Source: JBAPRR01 sp049281195 (GTDB lineage: Bacteria > Actinomycetota > Acidimicrobiia > Acidimicrobiales > CAVXTF01). From it: a DNA stretch of 20,445 nucleotides. The DNA is taken from contig JBAPRR010000107.1 in the NCBI GenBank assembly GCA_049281195.1, positions 1 through 20,445 on the forward strand, read 5' to 3'. Below the pieces are notes generated by a model. It was not told the DNA's origin, did not search any database, and worked only from the letters and a program-made list of their open reading frames with translations. The position numbers were made by a program, and so were the translations under genes. Of this stretch, positions 6,467-13,282 are shown piece after piece. Numbering within the stretch: the first letter of the stretch is position 1; every line of letters starts with the position of its first letter.

Positions 6467-7537
6467 TCACCAGCGGATCCAACCAGCTCGGGCGAAGAGC
6501 GCACCGATGCGGTCGGGCAGGTCAGTCAGCGCAAAATGGCGCCGAGCCACCTCTGAATTGCGGTCCAACAGACCCCGGTCCCCGGTCTCGAGCCACTCAG
6601 CCAGAAAGCGCCACTGGTCGAGGCTGAACCACTCGAAACCGAACTGGAGAAGCTCGAGAGCCACCGGATACGGCTCGAACGCCAGGGGCCGTCGATGCGT
6701 GGCGGACTCTACGGTCGGATTGCCGAATCCCTCCCAGAAAGAGGGCATCGCTACGACGTCACACGCGGCGTATGCGTCGTTCATCTCAACTGCAGGGCCC
6801 TCAGGCGATCCCCGGATGACCCTTACCGGAGCAGCGGACAAGATCCGGTCGAGCTCCGGGCCGAAACCGTCTTCGGCCTGACCGAGGAGCCAGTACGTGG
6901 CACCGACGCTTGCGGCCAGTGCGATTCCTCCGGGCACGTTCTTTCTCGGGATTGCTCGGGTCGGTTGCAGTACCAGCAGCTCTTCGGGGTCAACCCCGAT
7001 CCGCTCCCGGGTGGCGTCCCTGTCGCCGGGGGGTGGATCGGTGTCGAAGCAATTGCGAAGGACCGACGCCTCGATGCCGCGCGCCGAGAGCTCGCGGCGG
7101 CTGAGCTCGTTGATGGTGACGTGCATCCAATACGGATCGTCCGGTGGGGGAGGCATCAAAGCCGTTTGCGGGCGCTGCCAGGGAAGGTCGTGGTGGTGCA
7201 TCACCGCTGGCCGCGAGCGGAGCACATCGGCAACAGCCTCACCCGCCCGAGGGTTGAGGGGGAGAGAGCACATGTTCTCGACCACGACGAGATCCGCCCC
7301 GCTCAGGGCGTCTTCGAGGTGGGACCGCTCCGGTGGTTCAGAGGCGTCCATTGCCAGGCCCGCGATGACGTGGTCGACAGGACCGTCGCCGGCGACTGTC
7401 GACACCCGAAAGCCCATCTGCTCCAGGGCCCAATGCCATTTGGCGGCCTCGATGGCCACACCGTCAGTTCCCCCCAACCGGAAGGAGATGATGGCTGCGG
7501 TTGGTGCCGGCACTGTGCGGCCGACGATAACCGGCAC
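6467..7537 (-). CDS. Glycosyltransferase, GT-B fold (GT4-like)
   Basis: Likely transfers a sugar from a nucleotide-sugar to a lipid, glycan or small molecule. The 356-residue protein has the N-terminal glycine-rich loop FRLGGTDGVAIEA (20-31), a mid-protein VLRNCFD segment, the C-domain strand LVLQPTRAIPRKN, and the GT4 nucleotide-sugar motif AMPSFWEGFGNPTVE with the E-X7-E pair E269/E277. The acceptor cannot be told. The start is GTG at 7537 with GAAGG two bases upstream, which is close spacing; a second GTG eight codons on would still keep the glycine-rich loop. It is transcribed away from the enoyl-CoA hydratase gene, with only 15 bases between starts. Since gmd lies on the other side, a GDP-sugar donor is possible, but only by proximity. 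Confidence 0.8.
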   Translation of the reverse strand: MPVIVGRTVPAPTAAIISFRLGGTDGVAIEAAKWHWALEQMGFRVSTVAGDGPVDHVIAGLAMDASEPPERSHLEDALSGADLVVVENMCSLPLNPRAGEAVADVLRSRPAVMHHHDLPWQRPQTALMPPPPDDPYWMHVTINELSRRELSARGIEASVLRNCFDTDPPPGDRDATRERIGVDPEELLVLQPTRAIPRKNVPGGIALAASVGATYWLLGQAEDGFGPELDRILSAAPVRVIRGSPEGPAVEMNDAYAACDVVAMPSFWEGFGNPTVESATHRRPLAFEPYPVALELLQFGFEWFSLDQWRFLAEWLETGDRGLLDRNSEVARRHFALTDLPDRIGALFARAGWIRW

Positions 7538-7552
7538 TACCTTCGTCAGCCG

Positions 7553-8392
7553 ATGTCAGTAGACGGAGCCACCCACAGCGCAACAAGCGATCTCCTCGTC
7601 GACAGGTCAGGCGGGGTCCTGCGTCTGACCATCAACCGGCCGGAGCGGCGTAATGCCATGACCTGGGACGTCATACGTGGCATGCAGGCCGCGCTTGCCG
7701 ATGCAACCGACGATCCCGAAGTGAGTGTGGTGGTGCTGGCCGGGACGGGGGACGAGGCGTTCTGCTCGGGAGCCGACCTGGGCTCGATGGGCCACGGTGT
7801 CGCGACCGGGGCCGGCAGCCAGGGCGCACCCGCTACCTTCCTCGACCAGCACAACTCCCGGGGAGAGCTAAGGGTCCTGTTCGACCAGCTGTGGGGTCTG
7901 GGCAAACCCACCATTGCCAAGGTCCAAGGGTGGGCGATGGCCGGAGGTTTCGGTCTGGCACTGGCCTGCGACATGGTGGTCGCTTCTGAAAGAGCTAGAT
8001 TCGGGGCTCCGGAGATCAACGTGGGGCTGTGGCCGTTCATGATCACCGTGCCCATGGTCAGGTCGATGCCTCCGAAGAAGGCTCTCGAGCTCATGCTCAC
8101 AGGCCGCCAGGTGGACGCCGCGGAAGCCGAAAGGATCGGCTTCGTGACGAGGGTGGTATCCCCCGAGGACCTCGAGTCGGCGGTGGACGAGCTGGCCACG
8201 ACCCTGGCCGCCAAGTCGCCGGTAGCGCTCAAGCTGGGCCGCGACTCGTTCTACCGTGTATGGGACATGTCGAGCGGCGAGGCTCTCGCCCATCTTCATG
8301 CGATGCTGACTCTCATAAACCAGACGGAGGACGCCAAAGAAGGAATGGCCGCATTCCTGGAGAAGCGACCTCCCAGATGGCAAGGCTCGTGA
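7553..8392 (+). CDS. Enoyl-CoA hydratase/isomerase (crotonase) family protein
   Basis: Acts on acyl-CoA thioesters, as a hydratase, isomerase or related crotonase-fold enzyme. It is 279 residues. The two oxyanion-hole segments are AFCSGADL (69-76) and GWAMAGGFGLALACD (126-140). Of the two hydratase glutamates, the one in GAPEINVG is present (E154), but the position in AGGFGLA that carries the other is glycine (G134). Canonical hydration is therefore uncertain. The start is ATG at 7553; the open frame extends upstream to 6695, but that stretch is antisense to the glycosyltransferase and has no crotonase similarity. Upstream sequence shows TACCTT (7538-7543) as a possible -10 and no strong ribosome site. 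Its stop overlaps the next small ORF as TGATG. Confidence 0.9.
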   Translation: MSVDGATHSATSDLLVDRSGGVLRLTINRPERRNAMTWDVIRGMQAALADATDDPEVSVVVLAGTGDEAFCSGADLGSMGHGVATGAGSQGAPATFLDQHNSRGELRVLFDQLWGLGKPTIAKVQGWAMAGGFGLALACDMVVASERARFGAPEINVGLWPFMITVPMVRSMPPKKALELMLTGRQVDAAEAERIGFVTRVVSPEDLESAVDELATTLAAKSPVALKLGRDSFYRVWDMSSGEALAHLHAMLTLINQTEDAKEGMAAFLEKRPPRWQGS

Positions 8393-8454
8393 TGAACGAC
8401 CTGTGCGACAAGTACGTTCTCGAGACTCTTAACGATCGGGAGGAAGACAACTGA
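8392..8454 (+). CDS. Possible 20-residue coupled small ORF
   Basis: ATG at 8392 overlaps the enoyl-CoA hydratase stop (TGATG, 8390-8394), and its TGA at 8452-8454 overlaps the gmd ATG (TGATG, 8452-8456). The product would be MNDLCDKYVLETLNDREEDN, acidic and with one cysteine. It belongs to no family I recognise. It may be a real small protein, or a short reading frame whose translation carries ribosomes from one gene to the next. The gmd ribosome site GGGAGG lies within its last codons. The simplest alternative is a non-functional spacer. Confidence 0.4.
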   Translation: MNDLCDKYVLETLNDREEDN

Positions 8455-9428
8455 TGCGGTCCAAGCGGGCGCTGATTACCGGTATCACCGGCCAGGACGG
8501 GTCATACCTCGCGGAGCTCCTGTTGGACGAGGGCTACGAGGTCTTCGGAATGGTGAGGCGCTCGTCAACGGTGAACTTCGAACGGATCACCGGCATCCAG
8601 GACCGGATAACTCTGGTGCCCGGGGACCTGCTCGACGAGGTCTCCCTCATAGGGATCTTGCGCGAGTACAACCCGGCCGAGGTCTACAACCTGGCTGCGC
8701 AGTCGTTCGTACCCACTTCGTGGAGCCAGCCGGTATTGACTGGCGAGACCACCGCCCTCGGTGTGACGAGGATTCTGGACGCCATCCGCATCGTCGACCC
8801 CGAGATCCGCTTTTACCAGGCGTCGTCCTCCGAGATGTTCGGGAAGGTCCAAGAGGTCCCCCAGACCGAGAAGACGCCCTTCTATCCACGGAGCCCCTAC
8901 GGGGTGGCCAAGGTCTACGGCCACTGGATCACCATCAACTACCGCGAGAGCTACGGCCTGCACGCTACGTCGGGGATCCTCTTCAACCACGGGAGTCCTC
9001 GAAGGGGACTCGAGTTCGTGGAGCGCAAGGTGACCCACGGGGTTGCCCGCATCAAGCACGGACTAGACGAAAAGCTGCCCATGGGCAACCTGGACGCCCA
9101 GCGCGACTGGGGTTACGCCGGCGACTATGTGCGGGCCATGTGGCTGATGCTCCAGCAGGACACCCCCGACGACTACGTGGTCTCGTCGGGGAACACCCAC
9201 TCGGTGCGTGAGCTGTTGGAGATCGCTTTCGGTCACGCCGGCCTCAAGTGGGAGGACTACGTCGTCATCGACAATCGATTCCTGCGTCCGGCGGAAGTCG
9301 ACCTGTTGATCGGAGACCCGGGCAAGGCGAAGAAGTCCCTCGGGTGGGAGCGCACTCACTCGTTCGAGGACCTCGTCACGATGATGGTCGACGCCGACAT
9401 GGAGCTGGTCCGCCGTCAAATCGCCTGA
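8454..9428 (+). CDS. gmd: GDP-mannose 4,6-dehydratase
   Basis: NADP-dependent short-chain dehydrogenase/reductase-fold enzyme that converts GDP-mannose to GDP-4-keto-6-deoxymannose, the precursor of GDP-fucose, GDP-rhamnose and other deoxysugars. It is 324 residues. The Rossmann signature is GITGQDGSYLA (10-20), followed by MVRRSS, which contacts NADP. The active site SSSEMFG gives S125/E127, and YGVAK gives Y149 and K153. The long segment LFNHGSPRRGLEFVERK is typical of Gmd. ATG at 8454 has GGGAGG about 10 bases upstream. No GDP-fucose synthase or other deoxysugar enzyme is in the window, so the final sugar is unknown. A gap of 37 bases leads to ccdA. Confidence 0.95.
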   Translation: MRSKRALITGITGQDGSYLAELLLDEGYEVFGMVRRSSTVNFERITGIQDRITLVPGDLLDEVSLIGILREYNPAEVYNLAAQSFVPTSWSQPVLTGETTALGVTRILDAIRIVDPEIRFYQASSSEMFGKVQEVPQTEKTPFYPRSPYGVAKVYGHWITINYRESYGLHATSGILFNHGSPRRGLEFVERKVTHGVARIKHGLDEKLPMGNLDAQRDWGYAGDYVRAMWLMLQQDTPDDYVVSSGNTHSVRELLEIAFGHAGLKWEDYVVIDNRFLRPAEVDLLIGDPGKAKKSLGWERTHSFEDLVTMMVDADMELVRRQIA

Positions 9429-9465
9429 CACCAGACGGAGACACAAGTAAGACGGAGAGAGAGCA

Positions 9466-10245
9466 GTGCCCATAGGAGCAGTACCGGTGATCGCATCGAT
9501 CTCCGCCGACCCGCTCGGCCTGCTCGTGGCGTTCGGCGCGGGGATGCTCTCGTTCCTGTCGCCGTGCGTTCTCCCGCTTGTCCCCGGCTACGTGTCGATG
9601 GTCTCGGGGCTGTCGGCGTCGGAGCTCTCCGATGCGAGCAAACGGGACCTCAAGCCGGTCATAAAGGGCATGGCGGCCTTCGTCATCGGCTTTACGATCG
9701 TCTTCGTCGCGCTCGGTGCCAGCGTTTCGGCGCTCGGCAAGCTTCTGGCGCACCACGAGCGGACATTCGAGATCGCATCGGGTCTCGTCATCGTGCTCCT
9801 GGGCTTGTGGCTGGCGGGGATCGGGACCCCGGCGCTGTTCAACCGGGAACGCCGCTTCCACCCCCTGCCGTCCAAGCTGGGACCCTGGGCACCGCTTTTG
9901 ATGGGCATGGCCTTCGCCTTCGGCTGGACCCCTTGCATCGGTCCCGTCCTCGGTGGAGTCCTGACCCTGACCGCGGCCAGGGCCACCCTCGCTTCAGGCG
10001 TGGTGCTCCTCGTCTTTTACTCACTCGGTCTCGGTGTGCCCTTCATCGCCACCGGGCTCGCCTTCGGTCGCCTGACAGCGGTCATGGCCCGGGTGCGCCG
10101 CCGCCTGTGGCTGGTGAACCTGGTGGCCGGCGTGGGCCTGATCGTGTTCGGGGCCCTACTGGTCACCGACCAGCTCCACTGGGTCTCCTCTGTGGTCGCT
10201 GACGTGCTGCGCGACATCGGTCTGAGCCGCCTGACGGTCAGCTGA
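9466..10245 (+). CDS. ccdA: CcdA-type thiol-disulfide transporter
   Basis: Membrane protein that passes reducing electrons from cytoplasmic thioredoxin to extracytoplasmic thioredoxin-like proteins, here most likely CcmG. It is 259 residues with about six membrane segments. The two redox cysteines sit in the family motifs LSPCVLPLVPGY (C34) and FGWTPCIGPVLGG (C157). It replaces DsbD in many bacteria. GTG at 9466 follows a GGAGAGAGAG ribosome site. It lies directly before the ccm genes and on the same strand, so its role in cytochrome c maturation is well supported by context. A stem-loop at its stop separates it from ccmA. Confidence 0.93.
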   Translation: MPIGAVPVIASISADPLGLLVAFGAGMLSFLSPCVLPLVPGYVSMVSGLSASELSDASKRDLKPVIKGMAAFVIGFTIVFVALGASVSALGKLLAHHERTFEIASGLVIVLLGLWLAGIGTPALFNRERRFHPLPSKLGPWAPLLMGMAFAFGWTPCIGPVLGGVLTLTAARATLASGVVLLVFYSLGLGVPFIATGLAFGRLTAVMARVRRRLWLVNLVAGVGLIVFGALLVTDQLHWVSSVVADVLRDIGLSRLTVS

Positions 10246-10272
10246 GGGGCCTCCACAGGAAACGCCCCAGCT
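10240..10272 (+). terminator. Stem-loop between ccdA and ccmA
   Basis: AGCT-GA-GGGGC (10240-10250) pairs with GCCCC-AGCT (10264-10272), nine pairs with a two-base bulge and a 13-base loop, starting within the ccdA stop region. No T-run. It may partly terminate or process the transcript. Confidence 0.35.
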
Positions 10273-10278
10273 CCCCGC

Positions 10279-10309
10279 TTGGTAACCAGGCACGACGCGC
10301 CCGTAGCAT
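10279..10309 (+). promoter_or_regulatory. Candidate ccmA promoter
   Basis: TTGGTA (10279-10284) and TAGCAT (10304-10309) are separated by 19 bases, slightly long. Transcription would begin about five bases before the ccmA ATG, nearly leaderless, which would explain why ccmA lacks a clear ribosome site. Confidence 0.3.
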
Positions 10310-10320
10310 GGTCGGCGGCC

Positions 10321-11061
10321 ATGGCCCCCGCAGTGCTTCTCCGTGCCGCCGTCGCGATGACCGGACGGTTCCCGGCCCTCGCCGGCGCCGACCTGAGCGT
10401 CGACGAGGGAGAGTCCGTCGTACTCACTGGGCCGAACGGCGCCGGCAAGACATCCCTGCTCCGGGTTTGTGCCGGACTCCTACGTGTCGCCGAAGGAGAA
10501 GCCACCGTCCTCGGTTACGACCTGGTGGACGACTGCACCGCGGTCAGGCGCGACGTCTGCCTCCTCGGCCATGCCGCAGCTCTGTACGACGACCTGTCGG
10601 TCACCGAAAATGTGCGGTTCGCAGTACGTGCCTCCGGGGGGAACACAAAGTCCGTCGGTCCCGCTCTCGAAAGACTGGGTCTGGTCGGACGCCTGCCGGG
10701 CACACAGGTCAGCAAGCTGTCGGCAGGACAGAAGAAGAGGGTGGCTCTCGCCGTTCTGGTCGCACGCGCACCGAGGTTGTGGCTCCTCGATGAGCCCCAC
10801 GCGTCGCTCGATGCCAACGCACGCGCCGAGCTCGATCAGATCGTGATCGAAGCGGTGGCTGGAGGCGCCACGGTTCTGACCGCGTCACACGAGATCGAAG
10901 CAACCATGGCGATAGCTAACCGTGTCGTGGCCATGGCGGGCGGGCGCGTCATTTCAGACGAAGCCGTCATGCGGCCCGACGAATCCTCTGCGGCTCCCAC
11001 AGCCGAGGCTGAACCCGAACCCGTCATCATCGCCATCAGAGGGAGCGCCCATGTGGCGTGA
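10321..11061 (+). CDS. ccmA: Heme exporter ATP-binding protein CcmA
   Basis: ATPase of the CcmABCD complex, whose ATP hydrolysis releases heme-loaded CcmE from CcmC. It is 246 residues. Walker A is GPNGAGKT (37-44), the ABC signature LSAGQKKR starts at 133, Walker B is LWLLDEP (153-159), and the switch histidine is H190. The stretch LLGHAAALYDDLSVTENV is characteristic of CcmA. I chose ATG at 10321; the frame opens 14 codons earlier at a TTG, but that extension would cover the candidate promoter. The C-terminal tail after about 220 is Ala/Glu/Pro-rich and probably disordered. The 3' end overlaps ccmB by 11 bases. Confidence 0.92.
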   Translation: MAPAVLLRAAVAMTGRFPALAGADLSVDEGESVVLTGPNGAGKTSLLRVCAGLLRVAEGEATVLGYDLVDDCTAVRRDVCLLGHAAALYDDLSVTENVRFAVRASGGNTKSVGPALERLGLVGRLPGTQVSKLSAGQKKRVALAVLVARAPRLWLLDEPHASLDANARAELDQIVIEAVAGGATVLTASHEIEATMAIANRVVAMAGGRVISDEAVMRPDESSAAPTAEAEPEPVIIAIRGSAHVA

Positions 11062-11731
11062 CGCCGTCTTGGTGTGCGGGAAGGATCTCCGTATCGAGAT
11101 CCGGTCCAGGGTGCTCGTCAACCAGGTCGCGCCCTTCGCAGTCCTGGTCCTTGTTCTCTTCGCGTTCGCACTCGGTCCCGACGCGCAGGACCTTTTGCGT
11201 GCCGCCCCGGGAGTGTTCTGGGTGGCGGTGCTCTTCAGTGGCCTTCTCGCCGTCCAGCGGGCGTTCATCATCGAAGGAACTGACGGGGCACGCGACGGGC
11301 TGCGTCTGGCGGGCCTCGATCCTGCCGGAGTCTTCCTGGGCAAGGCCGCAGCCGTGTGCGTTCAGTTGGTGCTCCTCGAGATCGTTCTCGGTGCCGGAGC
11401 GATCCTGCTGTTCGGAGCGCACATCCACGACCCCTGGAACCTCGTCGCGGCGTGCGCGGCGGGAACGGCGGGCCTGGCCGGTTCCGGTGTTCTCTACGGA
11501 GCCCTCGCCGCAGGCATGCGAGTACGTGAGACGCTGCTTCCGTTGTTGGTGCTCCCGGTGGTGGCGCCCGTCCTCGTGGCCGGAACCAAGGTGTGGCAGC
11601 AGGCGCTTCACACCGAACCGGGGACGCCGGCGTGGTCAGGCGGTTGGATGCCTCTTCTGCTCGTGTTCGCCGTCGTCTATCTGGTTCTCGGAGTTCTGCT
11701 CTATGGCGTGCTTCAAGAGGAGGCCGAATGA
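11051..11731 (+). CDS. ccmB: Heme exporter membrane protein CcmB
   Basis: Membrane partner of CcmA in the ABC complex that acts on the CcmC-heme-CcmE adduct. It is 226 residues, close to the usual 220, with about six hydrophobic segments (for instance PFAVLVLVLFAFAL, FWVAVLFSGLLAVQ and LLVFAVVYLVLGVLL). The segment LAVQRAFIIEGTDGARDGLRLAGLDP matches the conserved cytoplasmic loop of CcmB. ATG at 11051 lies inside ccmA, and the stop overlaps the ccmC start as ATGA, so translation of A, B and C is coupled. Confidence 0.92.
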   Translation: MWRDAVLVCGKDLRIEIRSRVLVNQVAPFAVLVLVLFAFALGPDAQDLLRAAPGVFWVAVLFSGLLAVQRAFIIEGTDGARDGLRLAGLDPAGVFLGKAAAVCVQLVLLEIVLGAGAILLFGAHIHDPWNLVAACAAGTAGLAGSGVLYGALAAGMRVRETLLPLLVLPVVAPVLVAGTKVWQQALHTEPGTPAWSGGWMPLLLVFAVVYLVLGVLLYGVLQEEAE

Positions 11732-12579
11732 CCGCTTTACTCGAGGCGCAGCCTGAAACGAACGTGGATGAGGTGCGCGTGCCGGGGCAGTGGAGCAGGC
11801 GCACTACGTGGACAGTGAGATCGATAGGTATCGCCGCGGTGGTGGGAATTGCCGCGACCGTATGGCTCGGCCTGTGGTTCACACCGCCCGACAAGGTCCA
11901 GGGCAACCTGGTACGCCTCGTCTACGTGCATCCGCCGATCGCATGGGTGGCCCTGTACCTGTCGTTCGGGACGGCGTTCGTGGCCAGCCTTCTGTGGCTG
12001 TGGAAGAGGACACGGAGCCCATTCTGGGATCGCCTCGCCGGTGCCGCCATGGAGGTGAGCGTCGTCTTCACCGCTCTCACGCTCCTAACCGGAGCGATCT
12101 GGGGCCGCCCGACGTGGGGGGTGTGGTGGGCCTGGGATGCCCGTCTCACCTCTACCGCCATGCTGCTCGTGATGGAGCTCGGCTACCTGGCGATCCGCCG
12201 GGTGCCCGGAACGCTCGATGCGCGGGCGCGCCGCTGTGTGGTCGCGGTCCTGATCACTGCGGTCGATGTCCCGATCGTGCACTTTTCGGTCGACTGGTGG
12301 CACACGCTTCACCAGGGAGCGACCGTGTTGAACGCGAACCTGTCTCCGACCATTCACGGATCGATGGCATGGACGCTTCTGCTCGGCTTCGTGGCGTTCA
12401 CCCTGGCGTTCATCTGGATGCTGTGCGTTCGCTTACGCATCGAAACGCTTTCCGACGCCCTCGAAGGGGCATCGCTTGCTCTGGCGCTCGACGAGCGCTG
12501 GTCCGAAGGAACAGAACCTCAGCCCGCGGGAGTCGCCTCGTCGACCGCAGGTGACTCAACCACGGGAGGGGCATCGTGA
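11728..12579 (+). CDS. ccmC: Heme-handling protein CcmC
   Basis: Member of the heme-handling protein family that binds heme at the outer face of the membrane and loads it on to CcmE. It is 283 residues. The tryptophan-rich WWD-type motif is GVWWAWDARLTS (131-142). Conserved ligand histidines are H68 in YVHPP and H185 in VPIVHFS, matching the two heme-ligand histidines known in the family. Six membrane segments are visible. The last 40 residues are a soluble Thr/Ser-rich tail, longer than usual. ATG at 11728 overlaps the ccmB stop. An in-frame upstream extension to 11593 is antisense-free but lies within ccmB and is rejected. Confidence 0.93.
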   Translation: MTALLEAQPETNVDEVRVPGQWSRRTTWTVRSIGIAAVVGIAATVWLGLWFTPPDKVQGNLVRLVYVHPPIAWVALYLSFGTAFVASLLWLWKRTRSPFWDRLAGAAMEVSVVFTALTLLTGAIWGRPTWGVWWAWDARLTSTAMLLVMELGYLAIRRVPGTLDARARRCVVAVLITAVDVPIVHFSVDWWHTLHQGATVLNANLSPTIHGSMAWTLLLGFVAFTLAFIWMLCVRLRIETLSDALEGASLALALDERWSEGTEPQPAGVASSTAGDSTTGGAS

Positions 12580-12713
12580 GGTATATCGACGCCGGCTACA
12601 TCGCAGCGCTCGGGACACTGTTCGCTTACAGCGTCACGTTGATCGCCCGCCGACGCAGGCTGACCCGGCTGGCGGTCCGGGTGAACGAACGCCGGATACG
12701 GCGGGAGCCATGA
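12576..12713 (+). CDS. ccmD: CcmD-like small membrane protein
   Basis: A 45-residue protein between ccmC and ccmE, easily missed because of its size. GTG at 12576 overlaps the ccmC stop (GTGA), and its TGA at 12711-12713 overlaps the ccmE ATG (ATGA). It has one hydrophobic segment at about 7-24 (GYIAALGTLFAYSVTLIA) followed by a strongly basic tail (RRRRLTRLAVRVNERRIRR), the CcmD layout. CcmD ties CcmE to CcmABC and aids holo-CcmE release. Sequence similarity in this family is low, so position and topology carry the call. Confidence 0.8.
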   Translation: MRYIDAGYIAALGTLFAYSVTLIARRRRLTRLAVRVNERRIRREP

Positions 12714-13267
12714 CATCGACGTCGACCACGACGTCAAGCGGGACGCCTAAGGCGTCCGGAACCACCTCAGTCGATGGTGCGAACCACGCGGCTGCGACGA
12801 ACGCGGAATCGAACCCGCCGAAGGTCCAACCGAAGCGCAGGTCGAAACTCCGCAAGCGCAAGCTTCGTCTGGCGATAGCGGGCCTGATACTGATCGGCGC
12901 ATTCGTCTTCTTGCTGATCGAGGGGATAACCAACTCGCTCAACTACTTCCTTACGGTCAACCAGGCGGTGGCGCAGCGCCAGCAACTGGGCGACACGACG
13001 TTCCGCCTCGAGGGCCTGGTAGTTCCGGGCACGGTCCACCCCACCACCGAAGGCGTGAATTTCACGGTCGAGTCAAGCGGTGTACGTGAAGCGGTGGTCG
13101 AGACGGGGCAGCCGCCCCAGCTTTTCCAGCCCGACATTCCTGTCGTTCTGGTGGGGCATTTTTCCGGGGCGTTCTTCTCGTCGGATCAGATACTGGTCGA
13201 TCACACTTCTCAGTACATCGCCAAGTATCCGAATCGGGTCAAGGCGCCGAACGGCACGACCAGGTAA
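12710..13267 (+). CDS. ccmE: Heme chaperone CcmE
   Basis: Membrane-anchored chaperone that binds heme covalently and carries it to the CcmF/H ligation complex. It is 185 residues: a Thr/Ser-rich cytoplasmic N-terminus of about 45 residues that is longer than usual, a basic stretch KRRSKLRKRKLR, one membrane segment at about 54-70, then an OB-fold beta domain (FRLEGLVVPGTV, VNFTVESSG, PVVLVGHFSG). The heme-binding histidine is H165 in VDHTSQY, keeping the HxxxY form and not the CxxxY variant. The usual flexible tail is short. The start ATG overlaps ccmD. A 15-base gap leads to ccmF. Confidence 0.92.
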   Translation: MTSTSTTTSSGTPKASGTTSVDGANHAAATNAESNPPKVQPKRRSKLRKRKLRLAIAGLILIGAFVFLLIEGITNSLNYFLTVNQAVAQRQQLGDTTFRLEGLVVPGTVHPTTEGVNFTVESSGVREAVVETGQPPQLFQPDIPVVLVGHFSGAFFSSDQILVDHTSQYIAKYPNRVKAPNGTTR

Positions 13268-13282
13268 GTCGGCACCGAACCT

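Noticed and set aside
6695..7552. Long plus-strand frame continuous with the crotonase, giving a 565-residue protein
   Set aside because: The extra 286 codons are antisense to the glycosyltransferase, and the crotonase domain begins right after ATG 7553. The reading frame is a by-product of high GC content.
9839..10505. Minus-strand frames opposite ccdA and ccmA
   Set aside because: Both plus-strand genes have complete family motifs. The minus-strand frames are Arg/Pro-rich translations typical of antisense GC-rich DNA.
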